From NCBI RefSeq assembly GCF_005502465.1, contig NZ_SCOT01000005.1, positions 108,474-172,473 of the forward strand: DNA of 64,000 nt. The letters are read 5' to 3'. Shown here piece after piece: positions 1 through 8,871 of the stretch. The translations under genes and the position numbers were made by a program. The DNA is from Sphingopyxis sp. L1A2A (lineage in GTDB: Bacteria > Pseudomonadota > Alphaproteobacteria > Sphingomonadales > Sphingomonadaceae). Below the pieces are notes generated by a model. The model was not told the origin of the DNA and did no database searches. It saw only the letters and a list, made by a program, of their open reading frames with translations. Within the stretch, counting starts at the first letter, position 1; every line of letters starts with the position of its first letter.

Positions 1-368
1 TGCGCGGGCGCGTCGGGCGCGGCGCGGCGAAATCGGTGTGCCTGCTGCTACGCTCGCAAAATCTGTCCGAAACCGCGCGCGAACGGCTGGCGCTGATGCG
101 CGAGACCAACGACGGGTTCGTGATTGCGGAAAAGGATCTGGAACTGCGCGGCGGCGGCGAACTGCTCGGGCTCAAGCAGTCGGGCGACGCCGATTATGGT
201 CTGGCGAGCGCCGAGCAGTTGGTGCGGTTGCTGCCGGTGGCGCACGACGATGCGCGGCTGTTTGTCGAACGCGACGGCGGGATGGACGGCGCGCGCGGCG
301 AGGCGGTGCGGCACTGCCTGTACTTGTTCGAGCGTGATGCGGCGGTGCCGCTGCTGCGGAGCGGTTAG
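1..368 (+). CDS. recG: ATP-dependent DNA helicase RecG, C-terminal end (partial)
   Basis: The reading frame is open from the window edge and its first residues are the superfamily 2 helicase motif VI (RGRVGRG). About 121 residues remain, with the RecG tail ELRGGGELLGLKQSG and a short helical C-terminus. RecG remodels stalled replication forks and branches Holliday junctions in the cytoplasm. The N-terminal wedge domain and motifs I-V lie outside the window. The TAG stop overlaps by three bases the stop of the convergent PilZ gene. The family call is firm because motif VI followed by the GGGELLG block is typical of RecG and its relative Mfd; the ending fits RecG better. Confidence 0.93.
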   Translation, partial: RGRVGRGAAKSVCLLLRSQNLSETARERLALMRETNDGFVIAEKDLELRGGGELLGLKQSGDADYGLASAEQLVRLLPVAHDDARLFVERDGGMDGARGEAVRHCLYLFERDAAVPLLRSG

Positions 369-733
369 TTGACGTCGGCCCGGGCGCCCATGGCGCGGAT
401 CATCGGCAGATAATCTTCGACCGCGATCGACTTGTCGAACTGGACACCGGTCTTGCCGCCCAATGACCACACCACCTTGGCCGCGGTGCGGCCGATGATC
501 GGCATACGGAAGACGACGAGGTCGCCGATCTCGAGCCCGCGCTCGAACCGCATCAGCATGCCGTCGGCGCTGATGTTGACGCAGGTGCACATTTCCTGCC
601 GTCCGTCCGGCATGACGAAGGGCAGGCGGACATAGACGTCGCTACGCGGAGCAATTCGCTGGTCGAGCCCGACATAATGGGCCTTGCTGGTGTCGATCTT
701 GCGCATTTTTGTGGACCTTGTTGGTTTGGCCAT
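365..733 (-). CDS. PilZ domain protein
   Basis: A 122-residue protein consisting of one PilZ domain, the usual receptor for the second messenger cyclic di-GMP. The binding signature is visible: R26-x3-R30, followed by N53-I-S-A-D-G58, which fits the (D/N)xSxxG motif. No transmembrane segment or effector domain is present, so it probably acts as a small adaptor that passes the c-di-GMP signal to a partner. It is monocistronic, convergent with recG and upstream of tyrS on the same strand. Alternative start M10 would keep the whole domain. The output pathway (motility, exopolysaccharide or other) cannot be read from the sequence. Confidence 0.9.
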   Translation of the reverse strand: MAKPTRSTKMRKIDTSKAHYVGLDQRIAPRSDVYVRLPFVMPDGRQEMCTCVNISADGMLMRFERGLEIGDLVVFRMPIIGRTAAKVVWSLGGKTGVQFDKSIAVEDYLPMIRAMGARADVN

Positions 734-781
734 GGACGATCCACCCGAATGCTGAAGAAGTCGTAAACGCTTTAGCGCGCT

Positions 782-2008
782 TTACCGCGATACCAGCCCA
801 TGTTTTTTGGACCCGAGGCTGAGCGGGACGGGCGCGTCGCCGGGCATGATCAGATGGTGCGGATCGCGGATGACGATGCCGTCGACCTTGACCGCGCCCT
901 CGTCGAGCTTGCGCCGCGCCTCCTTGTTCGACGCGGCAAAGCCCAGCTCGCGCAGCGCATCGACGACGCTGATCCCTGCGGCGGGCGCTGCCGCCTGCGG
1001 CAGGTCGCCACCAATCTGTCCTTTTTCAAAGGTTTGCGCGGCGGTGTCCGAAGCGGTGCGCGCGGCCTCTTCGCCGCGGCACAGCGCGGTCGCCTCGTTC
1101 GCCAGCACCTTCTTCGCCTCGTTGATTTCGGCGCCGCCCAGCGCTTCCAGCCGCGCGATCTCGTCGAGCGGCAGGTCGGTGAACAGCTTCAGGAAGCGGC
1201 CGACGTCGCGGTCGTCGCAATTGCGCCAGAACTGCCAATAGTCAAAATGGGACAGTTGAGCGGGATTAAGCCACACTGCGCCGGCGGCGGTTTTGCCCAT
1301 TTTGGCGCCCGCCGCGGTGGTGAGCAGCGGAGTCGTCAGCCCGTAAAGGTCGGCGCCGTCCATCCGGCGGCCCAGCTCCATGCCGTTGACGATATTGCCC
1401 CACTGGTCCGACCCGCCCATCTGGAGCCGGACCCCCATGTCCTTCGACAAATGGCGGAAATCATAGCCTTGGAGGATCATGTAGTTGAATTCGAGGAAGG
1501 TCATCGGCTGTTCGCGTTCGAGCCGCAATTTGACCGAATCGAACGTCATCATCCGGTTGATCGTGAAATGGGTGCCGACTTCCTGCAGCAATTCGATGTA
1601 ACCCAGCTGTCCCAGCCAATCCTGGTTGTTGACCATCACCGCGTCGGTCGGGCCATCGCCGAAGGATAGGAATTGCTGAAAGATGCTGAAGATCGACGCG
1701 ATGTTCGCCGCGATCGTTTCGTCGGTCAGCATCTTGCGGCTTTCGTCGCGCCCGGTCGGGTCGCCGATCCGCGTCGTCCCGCCGCCCATCAGCACGATCG
1801 GCTTGTGCCCCGTCTGTTGCAGGCGGCGCAGCATCATGATCTGGACCAGGCTGCCGACGTGCAGGCTGGGCGCGGTTGCGTCGAAACCGATATATCCGGG
1901 GACGACCTGTTTCGCGGCAAGTGTATCGAGCCCTTCCGCGTCGGTCATCTGGTGGATATAGCCTCGCTGATCGAGGACGCGCAGCAGGTCGGATTGATGG
2001 TTGGTCAT
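782..2008 (-). CDS. tyrS: Tyrosine--tRNA ligase
   Basis: Class I aminoacyl-tRNA synthetase that charges tRNA-Tyr with tyrosine. The 408 residues match the usual bacterial length. Visible features are the HIGH-like motif H50-V-G-S53, the tyrosine/tRNA pocket sequence GGSDQWGN at about 198-205, the KMSKS-type loop in the variant form K236-M-G-K-T240, and a C-terminal S4 RNA-binding domain (about 345-385). The KMGKT variant is common in proteobacterial TyrRS. It stands alone, divergent from the DOMON-like gene with a gap of about 45 bases that must hold both promoters. Confidence 0.97.
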   Translation of the reverse strand: MTNHQSDLLRVLDQRGYIHQMTDAEGLDTLAAKQVVPGYIGFDATAPSLHVGSLVQIMMLRRLQQTGHKPIVLMGGGTTRIGDPTGRDESRKMLTDETIAANIASIFSIFQQFLSFGDGPTDAVMVNNQDWLGQLGYIELLQEVGTHFTINRMMTFDSVKLRLEREQPMTFLEFNYMILQGYDFRHLSKDMGVRLQMGGSDQWGNIVNGMELGRRMDGADLYGLTTPLLTTAAGAKMGKTAAGAVWLNPAQLSHFDYWQFWRNCDDRDVGRFLKLFTDLPLDEIARLEALGGAEINEAKKVLANEATALCRGEEAARTASDTAAQTFEKGQIGGDLPQAAAPAAGISVVDALRELGFAASNKEARRKLDEGAVKVDGIVIRDPHHLIMPGDAPVPLSLGSKKHGLVSR

Positions 2009-2054
2009 AGCGCCCTCTTTTCAAGCGGGGCGCGCTTAGCATGGGGTTGAAGTT

Positions 2055-2612
2055 TTGGATAGCATTCGCAAAGCGCTGGTCTGCCACCCCGACACCCCGG
2101 CCAAAACGGTCCGGTCGGTGGCGGTCGAGGTCACGCTCTCGTTCGATGACGGCTTTGCGCTGCGCTATGTCGTCGAGGGCGCGGTGGGCGACATCGTGCT
2201 GCCGCCCGGCGACGGCCAACTCGTTATCGCCGACAGCGCGACCGACGGATTGTGGCAAGGCACCTGTTTCGAGGCGTTCCTGACCGAAGAGGGCCAGCCC
2301 GACTATACCGAATTCAACTATGCTCCCGACGGCCGCTGGGCCTGTTACCAGTTCGACGATTATCGCTCGCTGCTCCGCCCCGACGAGCTGGCGCCGTGGG
2401 ACATGGTCGCCGAGCGCGGCGACACGCACTATGCGCTGCGCGTCGAACCGGGGATTTTCCCCGATACCGGGTCGAAACTCGCGCTGTGCGCGGTGATCGA
2501 AGAGGTCGACGGCACCAAAAGCTATTGGGCGCTCGCGCATCCGCCGGGCAAACCCGATTTTCATCATCCCGATTGCTTTGCGCTCACGCTTGCGGCACCC
2601 GACGCGGCATGA
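2055..2612 (+). CDS. DOMON-like domain protein
   Basis: A 185-residue soluble protein without signal peptide. Its beta-rich sequence, with the block GLWQGTCFEAFL followed by YTEFNYAPDGRWACYQFDDYR, resembles the DOMON/CBM9-like sandwich proteins common in sphingomonads, a fold that binds sugars or haem in other families. No catalytic residues are recognised. Its TGA overlaps the ATG of the downstream NamZ-like gene (ATGA), so the two are translationally coupled; this suggests, without proving, a role connected to cell-wall sugar recovery. Confidence 0.75.
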   Translation: MDSIRKALVCHPDTPAKTVRSVAVEVTLSFDDGFALRYVVEGAVGDIVLPPGDGQLVIADSATDGLWQGTCFEAFLTEEGQPDYTEFNYAPDGRWACYQFDDYRSLLRPDELAPWDMVAERGDTHYALRVEPGIFPDTGSKLALCAVIEEVDGTKSYWALAHPPGKPDFHHPDCFALTLAAPDAA

Positions 2613-3817
2613 CGATGACATTCGGTATCGATCGCCTGCTCACCGACCCCGCGCTGCGCGCGCCGCTGGCGGGTCAGCGCGTCGCGCTGCTCGCGCATCC
2701 CGCCTCGGTCACCGCCGACCTGACCCACAGCTTGGACGCGCTGGTCGCGGCGGGGGTGAATGTCACCGCGGTGTTCGGGCCGCAGCACGGGGTGCGCGGC
2801 GACCTGCAGGACAATATGATGGAGTCGCCCGACTTCACCGATCCGGTGCATGGTGTTCCGTGCTTTAGCCTATATGGCGAAGTGCGCCGCCCGACCGGCC
2901 AGTCGATGCACACCTTCGACGTCGTCCTGATCGACCTTCAGGATCTCGGTTGCCGCATCTACACCTATGTGACGACCTTGCTTTACATGCTCGAAGCCGC
3001 GGCGCAGCATGGCAAGGCGGTGTGGGTGCTCGACCGCCCGAACCCCGCGGGGCGATCCGTTGAGGGCACGCTGCTCCGTCCCGGCTGGGAGAGTTTCGTC
3101 GGCGCGGCGCCGATGGTCATGCGCCATGGGCTGACGATGGGCGAAATGGGGCATTGGTTCATTCGCCACTTCACCCTCGACGTTGAATATCGCGTGATCG
3201 AAATGGACGGGTGGGCGCCCGATGCCGCGCCCGGCCATGGCTGGCCGGAGGGCCGTGTGTGGATCAACCCCAGCCCGAACGCCGCGAACGTCAACATGGC
3301 GCGCGCCTATGCCGGGACCGTAATGGTCGAGGGCGCGACCCTGAGCGAGGGCCGCGGCACGACGCGCCCGCTCGAAATCTTCGGCGCCCCCGATATCGAT
3401 GCCAAGGCGGTGATCGCCGAAATGCACCGCCTCGCGCCGCACTGGCTGGCGGGGTGCAAGCTGCGCGACATCTGGTTCCAGCCGACCTTTCACAAACATG
3501 TGGGGCAGCTGTGCAGCGGCGTCCATGTCCATGCCGAAGGGCCGTGGTACGATGACACCGCCTTCCAGCCGTGGCGGGTGCAGGCGCTGGGGTTCAAGGC
3601 GATCCGCTCGCTCTATCCCGACTATCCGATCTGGCGCGGCACCGATTTCAAATATGAATATACCGACGATGTGCTGGCGATCGACGTGATCAATGGCGGT
3701 CCCGATCTGCGCGAGTGGGTCGACGATGCGGGCGCGGATGCGGGCGATCTCGACGCGCTGGCGCTGCCCGACGAAGCGGCGTGGCGCGACGAGATTGCGG
3801 ACCTTTTGACTTACTGA
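2609..3817 (+). CDS. DUF1343 / NamZ-type exo-beta-N-acetylmuramidase
   Basis: A 402-residue protein of the DUF1343 family, whose characterised member NamZ removes N-acetylmuramic acid from the non-reducing ends of peptidoglycan fragments. Diagnostic blocks are VFGPQHGVRGDLQDNM near residue 55, DVVLIDLQDLGCRIYTY near 105, the PNPAGR stretch, and INPSPNAANV near 222. The start at ATG 2609 overlaps the preceding stop (ATGA); the same frame is open further upstream, but that part overlaps the DOMON-like gene. No export signal is obvious, although other family members are secreted, so the location is uncertain. It is followed after 16 bases by an M24 peptidase, probably as one operon. Confidence 0.88.
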   Translation: MTMTFGIDRLLTDPALRAPLAGQRVALLAHPASVTADLTHSLDALVAAGVNVTAVFGPQHGVRGDLQDNMMESPDFTDPVHGVPCFSLYGEVRRPTGQSMHTFDVVLIDLQDLGCRIYTYVTTLLYMLEAAAQHGKAVWVLDRPNPAGRSVEGTLLRPGWESFVGAAPMVMRHGLTMGEMGHWFIRHFTLDVEYRVIEMDGWAPDAAPGHGWPEGRVWINPSPNAANVNMARAYAGTVMVEGATLSEGRGTTRPLEIFGAPDIDAKAVIAEMHRLAPHWLAGCKLRDIWFQPTFHKHVGQLCSGVHVHAEGPWYDDTAFQPWRVQALGFKAIRSLYPDYPIWRGTDFKYEYTDDVLAIDVINGGPDLREWVDDAGADAGDLDALALPDEAAWRDEIADLLTY

Positions 3818-3833
3818 GCGGGGAAAGCGGATA

Positions 3834-5081
3834 ATGATCCAACGACGGCAATTTCTTGGCGCCGCGGCGCTGGGCGGACTGGCCGCAACGTTGCCTTTGC
3901 CCGCTTGGGCGGCCGACACCGCGGGGCTTCCCAATCTCGCCGCCAAGGCGGTCCCGATCGGTAAGGCTGAGCGGGTGGCGCGGCTTGCCAAGGCGACGCA
4001 TTTGCTGCGTGCCAACAATATGGACGCGCTGCTGATCGAGCCGGGGTCGAGCCTGATCTATTTCACCGGGGTGCGCTGGTCGCGCAGCGAGCGGCTGACC
4101 GCGGCGGTGCTGACCCGCGAGGGCGAGCTGGCGGTCGTCACGCCCTTTTTTGAAGAACCGTCGGTGCGCGAAAGCCTGGCCGTTGCCGCCGACGTGCTGA
4201 CCTGGAACGAGGATGACAATCCGCTCGCCGCAGTCGCTGCCTGGCTGGGCAAGCGCGGGCTGACGAAAGGCAAGATCGGCGTCGAGGAAACGGTGCGCTA
4301 TTTCGCGGTCGACGGGCTGGAAAAGGCGATGCCGCAGACGACGGTCGTCAACGCCGCGCCCGTCGTCCGGGGTTGCCGGATGCACAAGTCGCCCGCCGAA
4401 ATCGCGCTGATGCAGATCGCGAGCGACATCACCATCGCCGCCTATCGCCACACCGCCCCGCGCGTCGAGGCGGGGATGACCCCCGACCAGATCGGCGCGA
4501 TCATGGCCGCGGCGACGACCGCGCTCGGCGGACGCAGCGAGTTCGAGCTGATCCTGCTCGGCGAGGCGAGCGCCTATCCGCACGGGTCGGGCAAGCCGCA
4601 GGCGGTGAAGGATGGCGAGGTCGTGCTGATGGACTGCGGCGCCACCGTCCATGGCTATCAATCCGACATCTCGCGCAGCTTTGTTTACGGCAAGGCCAGC
4701 CCGCGCCAGCGGCAGGTCTGGGACCAGATGCGCAAGGGGCAGGACGTCGCCTTTGCCGCCGCGAAACTCGGCACCCCGGCGGGCCAGGTCGACGACGCGG
4801 TGCGCGCTTATTATGCCGGCCTTGGCTGGGGGCCGGATTACAAGCTCCCCGGCACCTCGCACCGCACCGGCCACGGCATCGGCCTCGACGGGCACGAGCC
4901 GGTCAATCTGGTGCGCGGCGAAACGACGAAACTCGCGCCCGGCATGTGTTTCTCGAACGAACCGGGCATCTATATTCCGGGCGAGTTCGGGATCCGGCTG
5001 GAGGATTGTTTCTATATGACCGACAGCGGGCCGCAGTGGTTCAGCGAACCGCCGCCGTCGATTGATCAGCCGTTCGGTTAA
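3834..5081 (+). CDS. Exported M24 family (Xaa-Pro) metallopeptidase
   Basis: A 415-residue creatinase/aminopeptidase P-like protein. The N-terminus (QRRQFLGAAALGG followed by PAWAADT) looks like a Tat signal peptide, so it is probably periplasmic. A creatinase-N-like domain spans about 50-170 and the pita-bread catalytic domain follows. All five metal ligands can be placed: two Asp in DCGATVHGYQSD, His in SHRTGHGIGLDGH, and Glu in FSNEPGIYI and FGIRLED. Such enzymes release an N-terminal residue preceding proline. It closes the operon that begins with the DOMON-like gene. Substrate range is not predictable from sequence. Confidence 0.9.
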   Translation: MIQRRQFLGAAALGGLAATLPLPAWAADTAGLPNLAAKAVPIGKAERVARLAKATHLLRANNMDALLIEPGSSLIYFTGVRWSRSERLTAAVLTREGELAVVTPFFEEPSVRESLAVAADVLTWNEDDNPLAAVAAWLGKRGLTKGKIGVEETVRYFAVDGLEKAMPQTTVVNAAPVVRGCRMHKSPAEIALMQIASDITIAAYRHTAPRVEAGMTPDQIGAIMAAATTALGGRSEFELILLGEASAYPHGSGKPQAVKDGEVVLMDCGATVHGYQSDISRSFVYGKASPRQRQVWDQMRKGQDVAFAAAKLGTPAGQVDDAVRAYYAGLGWGPDYKLPGTSHRTGHGIGLDGHEPVNLVRGETTKLAPGMCFSNEPGIYIPGEFGIRLEDCFYMTDSGPQWFSEPPPSIDQPFG

Positions 5082-5084
5082 GTT

Positions 5085-5122
5085 CCCCTCCCTTCTTCAG
5101 GGAGGGGTTAGGGGTGGGTTGG
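5085..5122. repeat. Palindromic repeat, left border of the DUF559 gene
   Basis: A hairpin (CCCCTCCC / GGGAGGGG) followed by GTTAGGGGTGGG. The reverse complement is nearly the same as the repeat at 5502-5536, so the two border the DUF559 gene in opposite orientation. Confidence 0.8.
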
Positions 5123-5153
5123 CGAGCGAAGCTCGCCGCTCTACCCATTGATC

Positions 5154-5561
5154 ATGCGCCGCGTGCCGAAAGAGATGACCGATCGTGCGCGCCGGTTGCG
5201 CAATGAGGCAACGCCTGCCGAGCGTATTATCTGGCGGCGGCTTTCCAATTATCGGCCGTCTTTCACTCGCCAGCTCGTGGTGGGTTCGTACATAGTCGAT
5301 CTCGCATGCCGCGAAGCAAAGCTGGCGATCGAATTCGACGGTAGCCAGCACCTTGAGCAGCAAAACTATGACAACCGTAGGACCAAGTTTCTCGAATCTG
5401 AAGGTTGGCGAGTCATGCGGATTTGGAACAACGACGCACTCGCTAATCCGGAAGGCGTCGCCCGGCTGATACTCGAACAAGCCGCCGAGTGCCTCGGCGG
5501 TACCCACCCCCAACCCCTCCCTTCCAGGGAGGGGAGAGAAAGGCGGCCGCGCTACGAGTGA
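5154..5561 (+). CDS. DUF559 family endonuclease-like protein
   Basis: A 135-residue protein of the DUF559 family, which has the restriction-endonuclease fold seen in Vsr and MutH-type nucleases. The core is recognisable: an N-terminal helix with LRNEATPAERIIW, then FTRQLVVGSYIVDLAC (catalytic D region), LAIEFDGSQH (E-x-D near 59) and GWRVMRIWNND. The last about 19 residues (from 117) are encoded by the palindromic repeat at 5502-5536, so the C-terminus is an accreted tail. ATG 5154 is chosen; TTG 5148 and ATG 5175 are alternatives. It is convergent with the DUF817 gene, with a 10-base overlap at the 3' ends. The cellular role is unknown. Confidence 0.85.
   Translation: MRRVPKEMTDRARRLRNEATPAERIIWRRLSNYRPSFTRQLVVGSYIVDLACREAKLAIEFDGSQHLEQQNYDNRRTKFLESEGWRVMRIWNNDALANPEGVARLILEQAAECLGGTHPQPLPSREGRERRPRYE
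5502..5536. repeat. Palindromic repeat, right border of the DUF559 gene
   Basis: CCCACCCCCAACCCCTCCC followed by the closing arm GGGAGGGG. It is the inverted counterpart of 5085-5122 and is translated as the tail of the DUF559 protein (PQPLPSREG). Confidence 0.8.
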
Positions 5562-6418
5562 TCCGGCTCTTTCGGTCGCTGCACCAGACTCACCAGCACG
5601 AACGAGATGATCATCAGCAGGTACCAGCTGCCCAGCTTCTCGACCCCGACCATATGCCATCCGTCATCTTGGCTGGGGTAGGTCCACGCGCGCGCAAACG
5701 TCCCGATATTTTCGGCGAACCAGATAAACAGCGCGACGAGCCCCCAGCCGACGAGCAAGGGCATGCGGCGGTGGACGTGCAGCGGGCGGAACCACACCTG
5801 GCAGCGCCAGAACAGCAGCGCGGTCGCCGCGAACAGCAACCAGCGAATGTCGTACACCCAATGGTGCGCGAAGAAATTGACATAGATCGCGGCGGCGAGC
5901 GCGTAGCTGGTCCAGACCGGGGGGTAGCCGGTGTAGCGGAAGTCGAAGATCCGCCACACGCGCGCGATATAGCTGCCGACCGCGGCGTACATGAAACCCG
6001 AGAACAGCGGCACCGCGCCGATGTGGAGCAGGCTCGCCTCGGGATATTGCCACGATCCCGCCGCGGTCTTGAACAGCTCCATCACCGTGCCGACGATGTG
6101 AAAGATCAGGATGACGAGTGCCTCTTTCGGCGTTTCCAGCCGGAAGGCGAGCATCCCGAGCTGGATCAGCACCGCGCCGATCGTGATCGCGTCATAGCGG
6201 TGGAGCGGTGCGTCGGCGGGCCAGAACAGATGCGTGCCAAGCAGCAGCGCGAGCATCAGCGCGCCGAACAGGCACGCCCAACCCTGTTTGAACCCGAACA
6301 CCAGAAATTCGAGGAACCAGCCGCGCGGCCCCGGGGTGATCGCCATCGCCTCCAGTCGCATGCGGACGGCGTGGAAACGCGACTGGCTGCGCGGCGTTTC
6401 GCTATCGCGGTCAGACAT
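5552..6418 (-). CDS. DUF817 family integral membrane protein
   Basis: A 288-residue protein with about eight hydrophobic segments, for example around 45-62, 78-92, 100-115, 137-152, 168-185, 194-205, 222-238 and 265-282. The blocks LFSGFMYAAVGSYIARVWR and VNFFAHHWVYDIRWLL are characteristic of DUF817, whose function has not been established. Its ATG lies inside the 3' end of the upstream Amj-like gene (8-base overlap), so the two are probably cotranslated. The conserved histidines in FFAHHW suggest a membrane active or binding site, but that is inference. Confidence 0.85.
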   Translation of the reverse strand: MSDRDSETPRSQSRFHAVRMRLEAMAITPGPRGWFLEFLVFGFKQGWACLFGALMLALLLGTHLFWPADAPLHRYDAITIGAVLIQLGMLAFRLETPKEALVILIFHIVGTVMELFKTAAGSWQYPEASLLHIGAVPLFSGFMYAAVGSYIARVWRIFDFRYTGYPPVWTSYALAAAIYVNFFAHHWVYDIRWLLFAATALLFWRCQVWFRPLHVHRRMPLLVGWGLVALFIWFAENIGTFARAWTYPSQDDGWHMVGVEKLGSWYLLMIISFVLVSLVQRPKEPDHS

Positions 6419-7217
6419 AGACGGCGACGGCGGCGATCAGCAGCGCGGCGGGCAGCAACAGCGCCTGCGCCAGGATGGTGCCGGCGAGGCGGCTTAGCGA
6501 AATGAACGTGATCGCGCGGCGGAACTCCGCCTCGTCGACCTTCCCCTCGACCGCATCGTCGGTCATCACCGACAGCTGCGGGTCGATGAAGGCAAACAGC
6601 AAGATCGTTGCGAACCCGTTGATCAGCGCCGACAACTGCGACGCGGTGACGCGGAACTCGGGCGCGAGATAGCCGGCGTAAAGCGACGCAACGACGCCGA
6701 CGGCAAGCAGGGACTGCGCCAGGCAATTGGCGATCAGCACACCCCAGCTGATCTCCTTGGGCATCCGCCAGCTCTTGAGGTGCGCCAGGCTGGGAAGCGT
6801 CAGCGAGCGGCCCAAGGTGCGCAGCCCGCTCGGGCTCACCGCCTTCACCGCCAGCTTCGTCGTCGACCGGTTGGTCTGGTACCAGCCGATCGCGGCGGCA
6901 AACATCCGCTGCCCGGTGGGGACGAGCAGGATGCCGAGCAAGGTCGCGACGCTCGCCGCGGCGAGCACCAGCTGCATGTCGATGAACAGCGACGCGCCGT
7001 TGCCGTCATGCAGCCGCGTTTCGATCCGTTTGGCCAGAAAGGGGCCGAGGAAGCTGTTCGATGTCCGCGAAAACAGCACGAGGATGTTGAACAGCGCGAA
7101 CGACATCGCAATCCGCCGCGTCCGCACCCCGGCGATCCGCGCCGCATAGGCGAGCGCCCCGATCAGGTTGATAAAGCCGGTGAGCAACAGGATGGTGACG
7201 AGGGGAAGGTCGATCAT
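6411..7217 (-). CDS. amj: Amj-type lipid II flippase (DUF2837)
   Basis: A 268-residue multi-spanning membrane protein. The N-terminal part, GFINLIGALAYAARIAGVRT then AMSFALFNILVLFSRTSNSF, is the hallmark of the Amj/DUF2837 family, named after Bacillus subtilis Amj, which can replace MurJ in moving lipid II across the cytoplasmic membrane. The start is placed at ATG 7217 (MIDLPLV); an upstream in-frame start at 7289 would translate the palindromic repeat at 7244-7323 and is not credible. It precedes the DUF817 gene with an 8-base overlap. Whether it serves lipid II or another polyprenyl-linked precursor here is unknown. Confidence 0.82.
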   Translation of the reverse strand: MIDLPLVTILLLTGFINLIGALAYAARIAGVRTRRIAMSFALFNILVLFSRTSNSFLGPFLAKRIETRLHDGNGASLFIDMQLVLAAASVATLLGILLVPTGQRMFAAAIGWYQTNRSTTKLAVKAVSPSGLRTLGRSLTLPSLAHLKSWRMPKEISWGVLIANCLAQSLLAVGVVASLYAGYLAPEFRVTASQLSALINGFATILLFAFIDPQLSVMTDDAVEGKVDEAEFRRAITFISLSRLAGTILAQALLLPAALLIAAVAVYV

Positions 7218-7243
7218 GGCGGGCCTAGCGGAACTTCTGAAAT

Positions 7244-7323
7244 CCGTTCGTGTCGAGCGAAGTCGAGACACCCCTAAGGCGCGCGCCACCGATGGGTGTC
7301 TCGACTTCGCTCGACACGAACGG
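7244..7323. repeat. Palindromic repeat family A, copy 1
   Basis: About 80 bases with inverted arms CCGTTCGTGTCGAGCGAAGT and its complement around a short loop. Four more copies are at 10286, 17271, 17681 and 28143. This copy lies upstream of amj in the gap between it and the VWA gene. Confidence 0.9.
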
Positions 7324-7372
7324 GATTAGGGGATCGGATCGACATCGTCACGGCCTAAGTCGGCCGCCAAAA

Positions 7373-8551
7373 TCAATGCTTTCGCGTCAGTTCGCGCATC
7401 GCATCGTCGAGCCCCGACAGACTCAGCGGATACATGCGGTCGTTCATCAACTGTTTGATCAGCTTGACCGACTGGGTGTAGCCCCAATGCGCCTCGGGCA
7501 CCGGGTTCAGCCACACCGCGGCAGGGTAGACTTTGGTGATCCGGCCCAGCCAGACGGCGCCCGATTCCTCGTTGAAATGTTCGACGCTGCCGCCCGGATG
7601 GGTAATTTCATAAGCCGACATCGACGCGTCGCCGACGAATATCACTTTATAGTCATGGCCATATTTGTGGAGGATGTCCCACATCTGGTGGCGTTCGGAC
7701 CAGCGGCGCTTGTTGTCCTTCCACACCCCCTCATAGGGGCAATTGTGAAAGTAGAAGAATTCGAGATTCTTGAATTCGGTCGTCGCGGCGCTGAACAATT
7801 CCTCGCACAGCTTGATAAAGGGATCCATCGATCCGCCGACGTCGAGGAACAGCAGCAACTTGACCGCGTTGCGCCGTTCGGGGCGCATCTTGATGTCGAG
7901 CCAGCCCTGGCGGGCGGTACCGTCGATCGTCCCCGGAATGTCGAGCTCGTCCGCCGCCCCCTCGCGCGCGAATTTGCGCAGGCGGCGGAGCGCGATCTTG
8001 ATGTTGCGGGTGCCGAGCTCCTTGGTGTTGTCAAGATTGGCGAACTCGCGCTTTTCCCACACCTTCAGCGCGCGCTTGTGCTTGCTCTCGCCGCCGATCC
8101 GCACGCCCTCGGGGTTGTAACCCGAATTGCCAAAGGGCGAAGTGCCGCCGGTGCCGATCCACTTGCTGCCGCCTTCGTGGCGCTTTTGCTGCTCCTCGAG
8201 CCGCTCTTTCAGCGTCTCCATGATCTTGTCCCAGTCGCCGAGCGATTCGATCGCCGCCATTTCCTCGGGGGTCAGGAATTTCTCCGCGACCGCCTTCAGC
8301 CAGTCGGCCGGCACGTCGACCGGGTTCTGGCCATAGTCGGAAATGATGCCCTTGAAGACCTTGTTGAACACCTGGTCAAAGCGGTCGAGCAGGCCTTCGT
8401 CCTTGACGTAAATCGCGCGCGACAAATAATAGAATTGCTCGGGACTGCGGTCGATCACCTCGCGGTCGAGCGCCTCGAGCAGCATCAGATGCTCTTTCAG
8501 ACTGGCGGGAATACCCGCGGCGCGAAGCTCGTCGAGAAAGCCGAAAAACAT
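7373..8551 (-). CDS. VWA domain protein, CoxE-like (MoxR partner)
   Basis: A 392-residue cytoplasmic protein with a C-terminal von Willebrand A domain of the CoxE type. The metal-site motif reads D-V-G-G-S-M (in LLFLDVGGSMDPF), with glycine in place of the first serine of the DxSxS consensus. The N-terminal half is helical and charged. ATG 8551 (MFFGFLDELR) is chosen because the frame upstream runs through a palindromic repeat. Proteins of this class work with MoxR AAA ATPases as chaperone pairs that insert metals or activate enzymes; the MoxR gene lies 1.8 kb upstream on the same strand. The client is unknown. Confidence 0.87.
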   Translation of the reverse strand: MFFGFLDELRAAGIPASLKEHLMLLEALDREVIDRSPEQFYYLSRAIYVKDEGLLDRFDQVFNKVFKGIISDYGQNPVDVPADWLKAVAEKFLTPEEMAAIESLGDWDKIMETLKERLEEQQKRHEGGSKWIGTGGTSPFGNSGYNPEGVRIGGESKHKRALKVWEKREFANLDNTKELGTRNIKIALRRLRKFAREGAADELDIPGTIDGTARQGWLDIKMRPERRNAVKLLLFLDVGGSMDPFIKLCEELFSAATTEFKNLEFFYFHNCPYEGVWKDNKRRWSERHQMWDILHKYGHDYKVIFVGDASMSAYEITHPGGSVEHFNEESGAVWLGRITKVYPAAVWLNPVPEAHWGYTQSVKLIKQLMNDRMYPLSLSGLDDAMRELTRKH

Positions 8552-8667
8552 GGGGGAGGGCGTAACCCGTCGCGACCTACGGTGCAATCCCTTTACGTAA
8601 ACGGAAAGTGAGGCTTGTCGGCGGGGGCGCAATGTTTGCATTGACCGAAAGCTGCCCTTCCGTTCGT

Positions 8668-8740
8668 CGTCATCCCGGACTTGATCCGGGATCCATGACC
8701 GCCGTGCAGCTATGGATCCCGGATCAAGTCCGGGATGACG
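8668..8740. repeat. Palindromic repeat family B, copy 1
   Basis: Inverted arms CGTCATCCCGGACTTGATCC and its complement, about 73 bases in all. A second copy is at 53251-53323. The rest of the 320-base gap 8552-8871 shows no other feature I recognise. Confidence 0.92.
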
Positions 8741-8871
8741 ACGGTGAGATAGCAAACGGCCGCTCCCCGCCCCAATCCAGCCTTCTACATATTTGCTCGC
8801 CCACGATCCATTGACCCCCCGTTAACCATTATCCGGCATGACCCGTCGATGATCTTTGGGTGGGTGCGCGC

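Noticed and set aside
2252..2608. N-terminal extension of the NamZ-like gene
   Set aside because: It overlaps the DOMON-like gene in another frame; the ATGA junction at 2609 fits better.
7218..7289. N-terminal extension of the Amj-like protein
   Set aside because: It would translate half of a palindromic repeat; ATG 7217 gives the family N-terminus.
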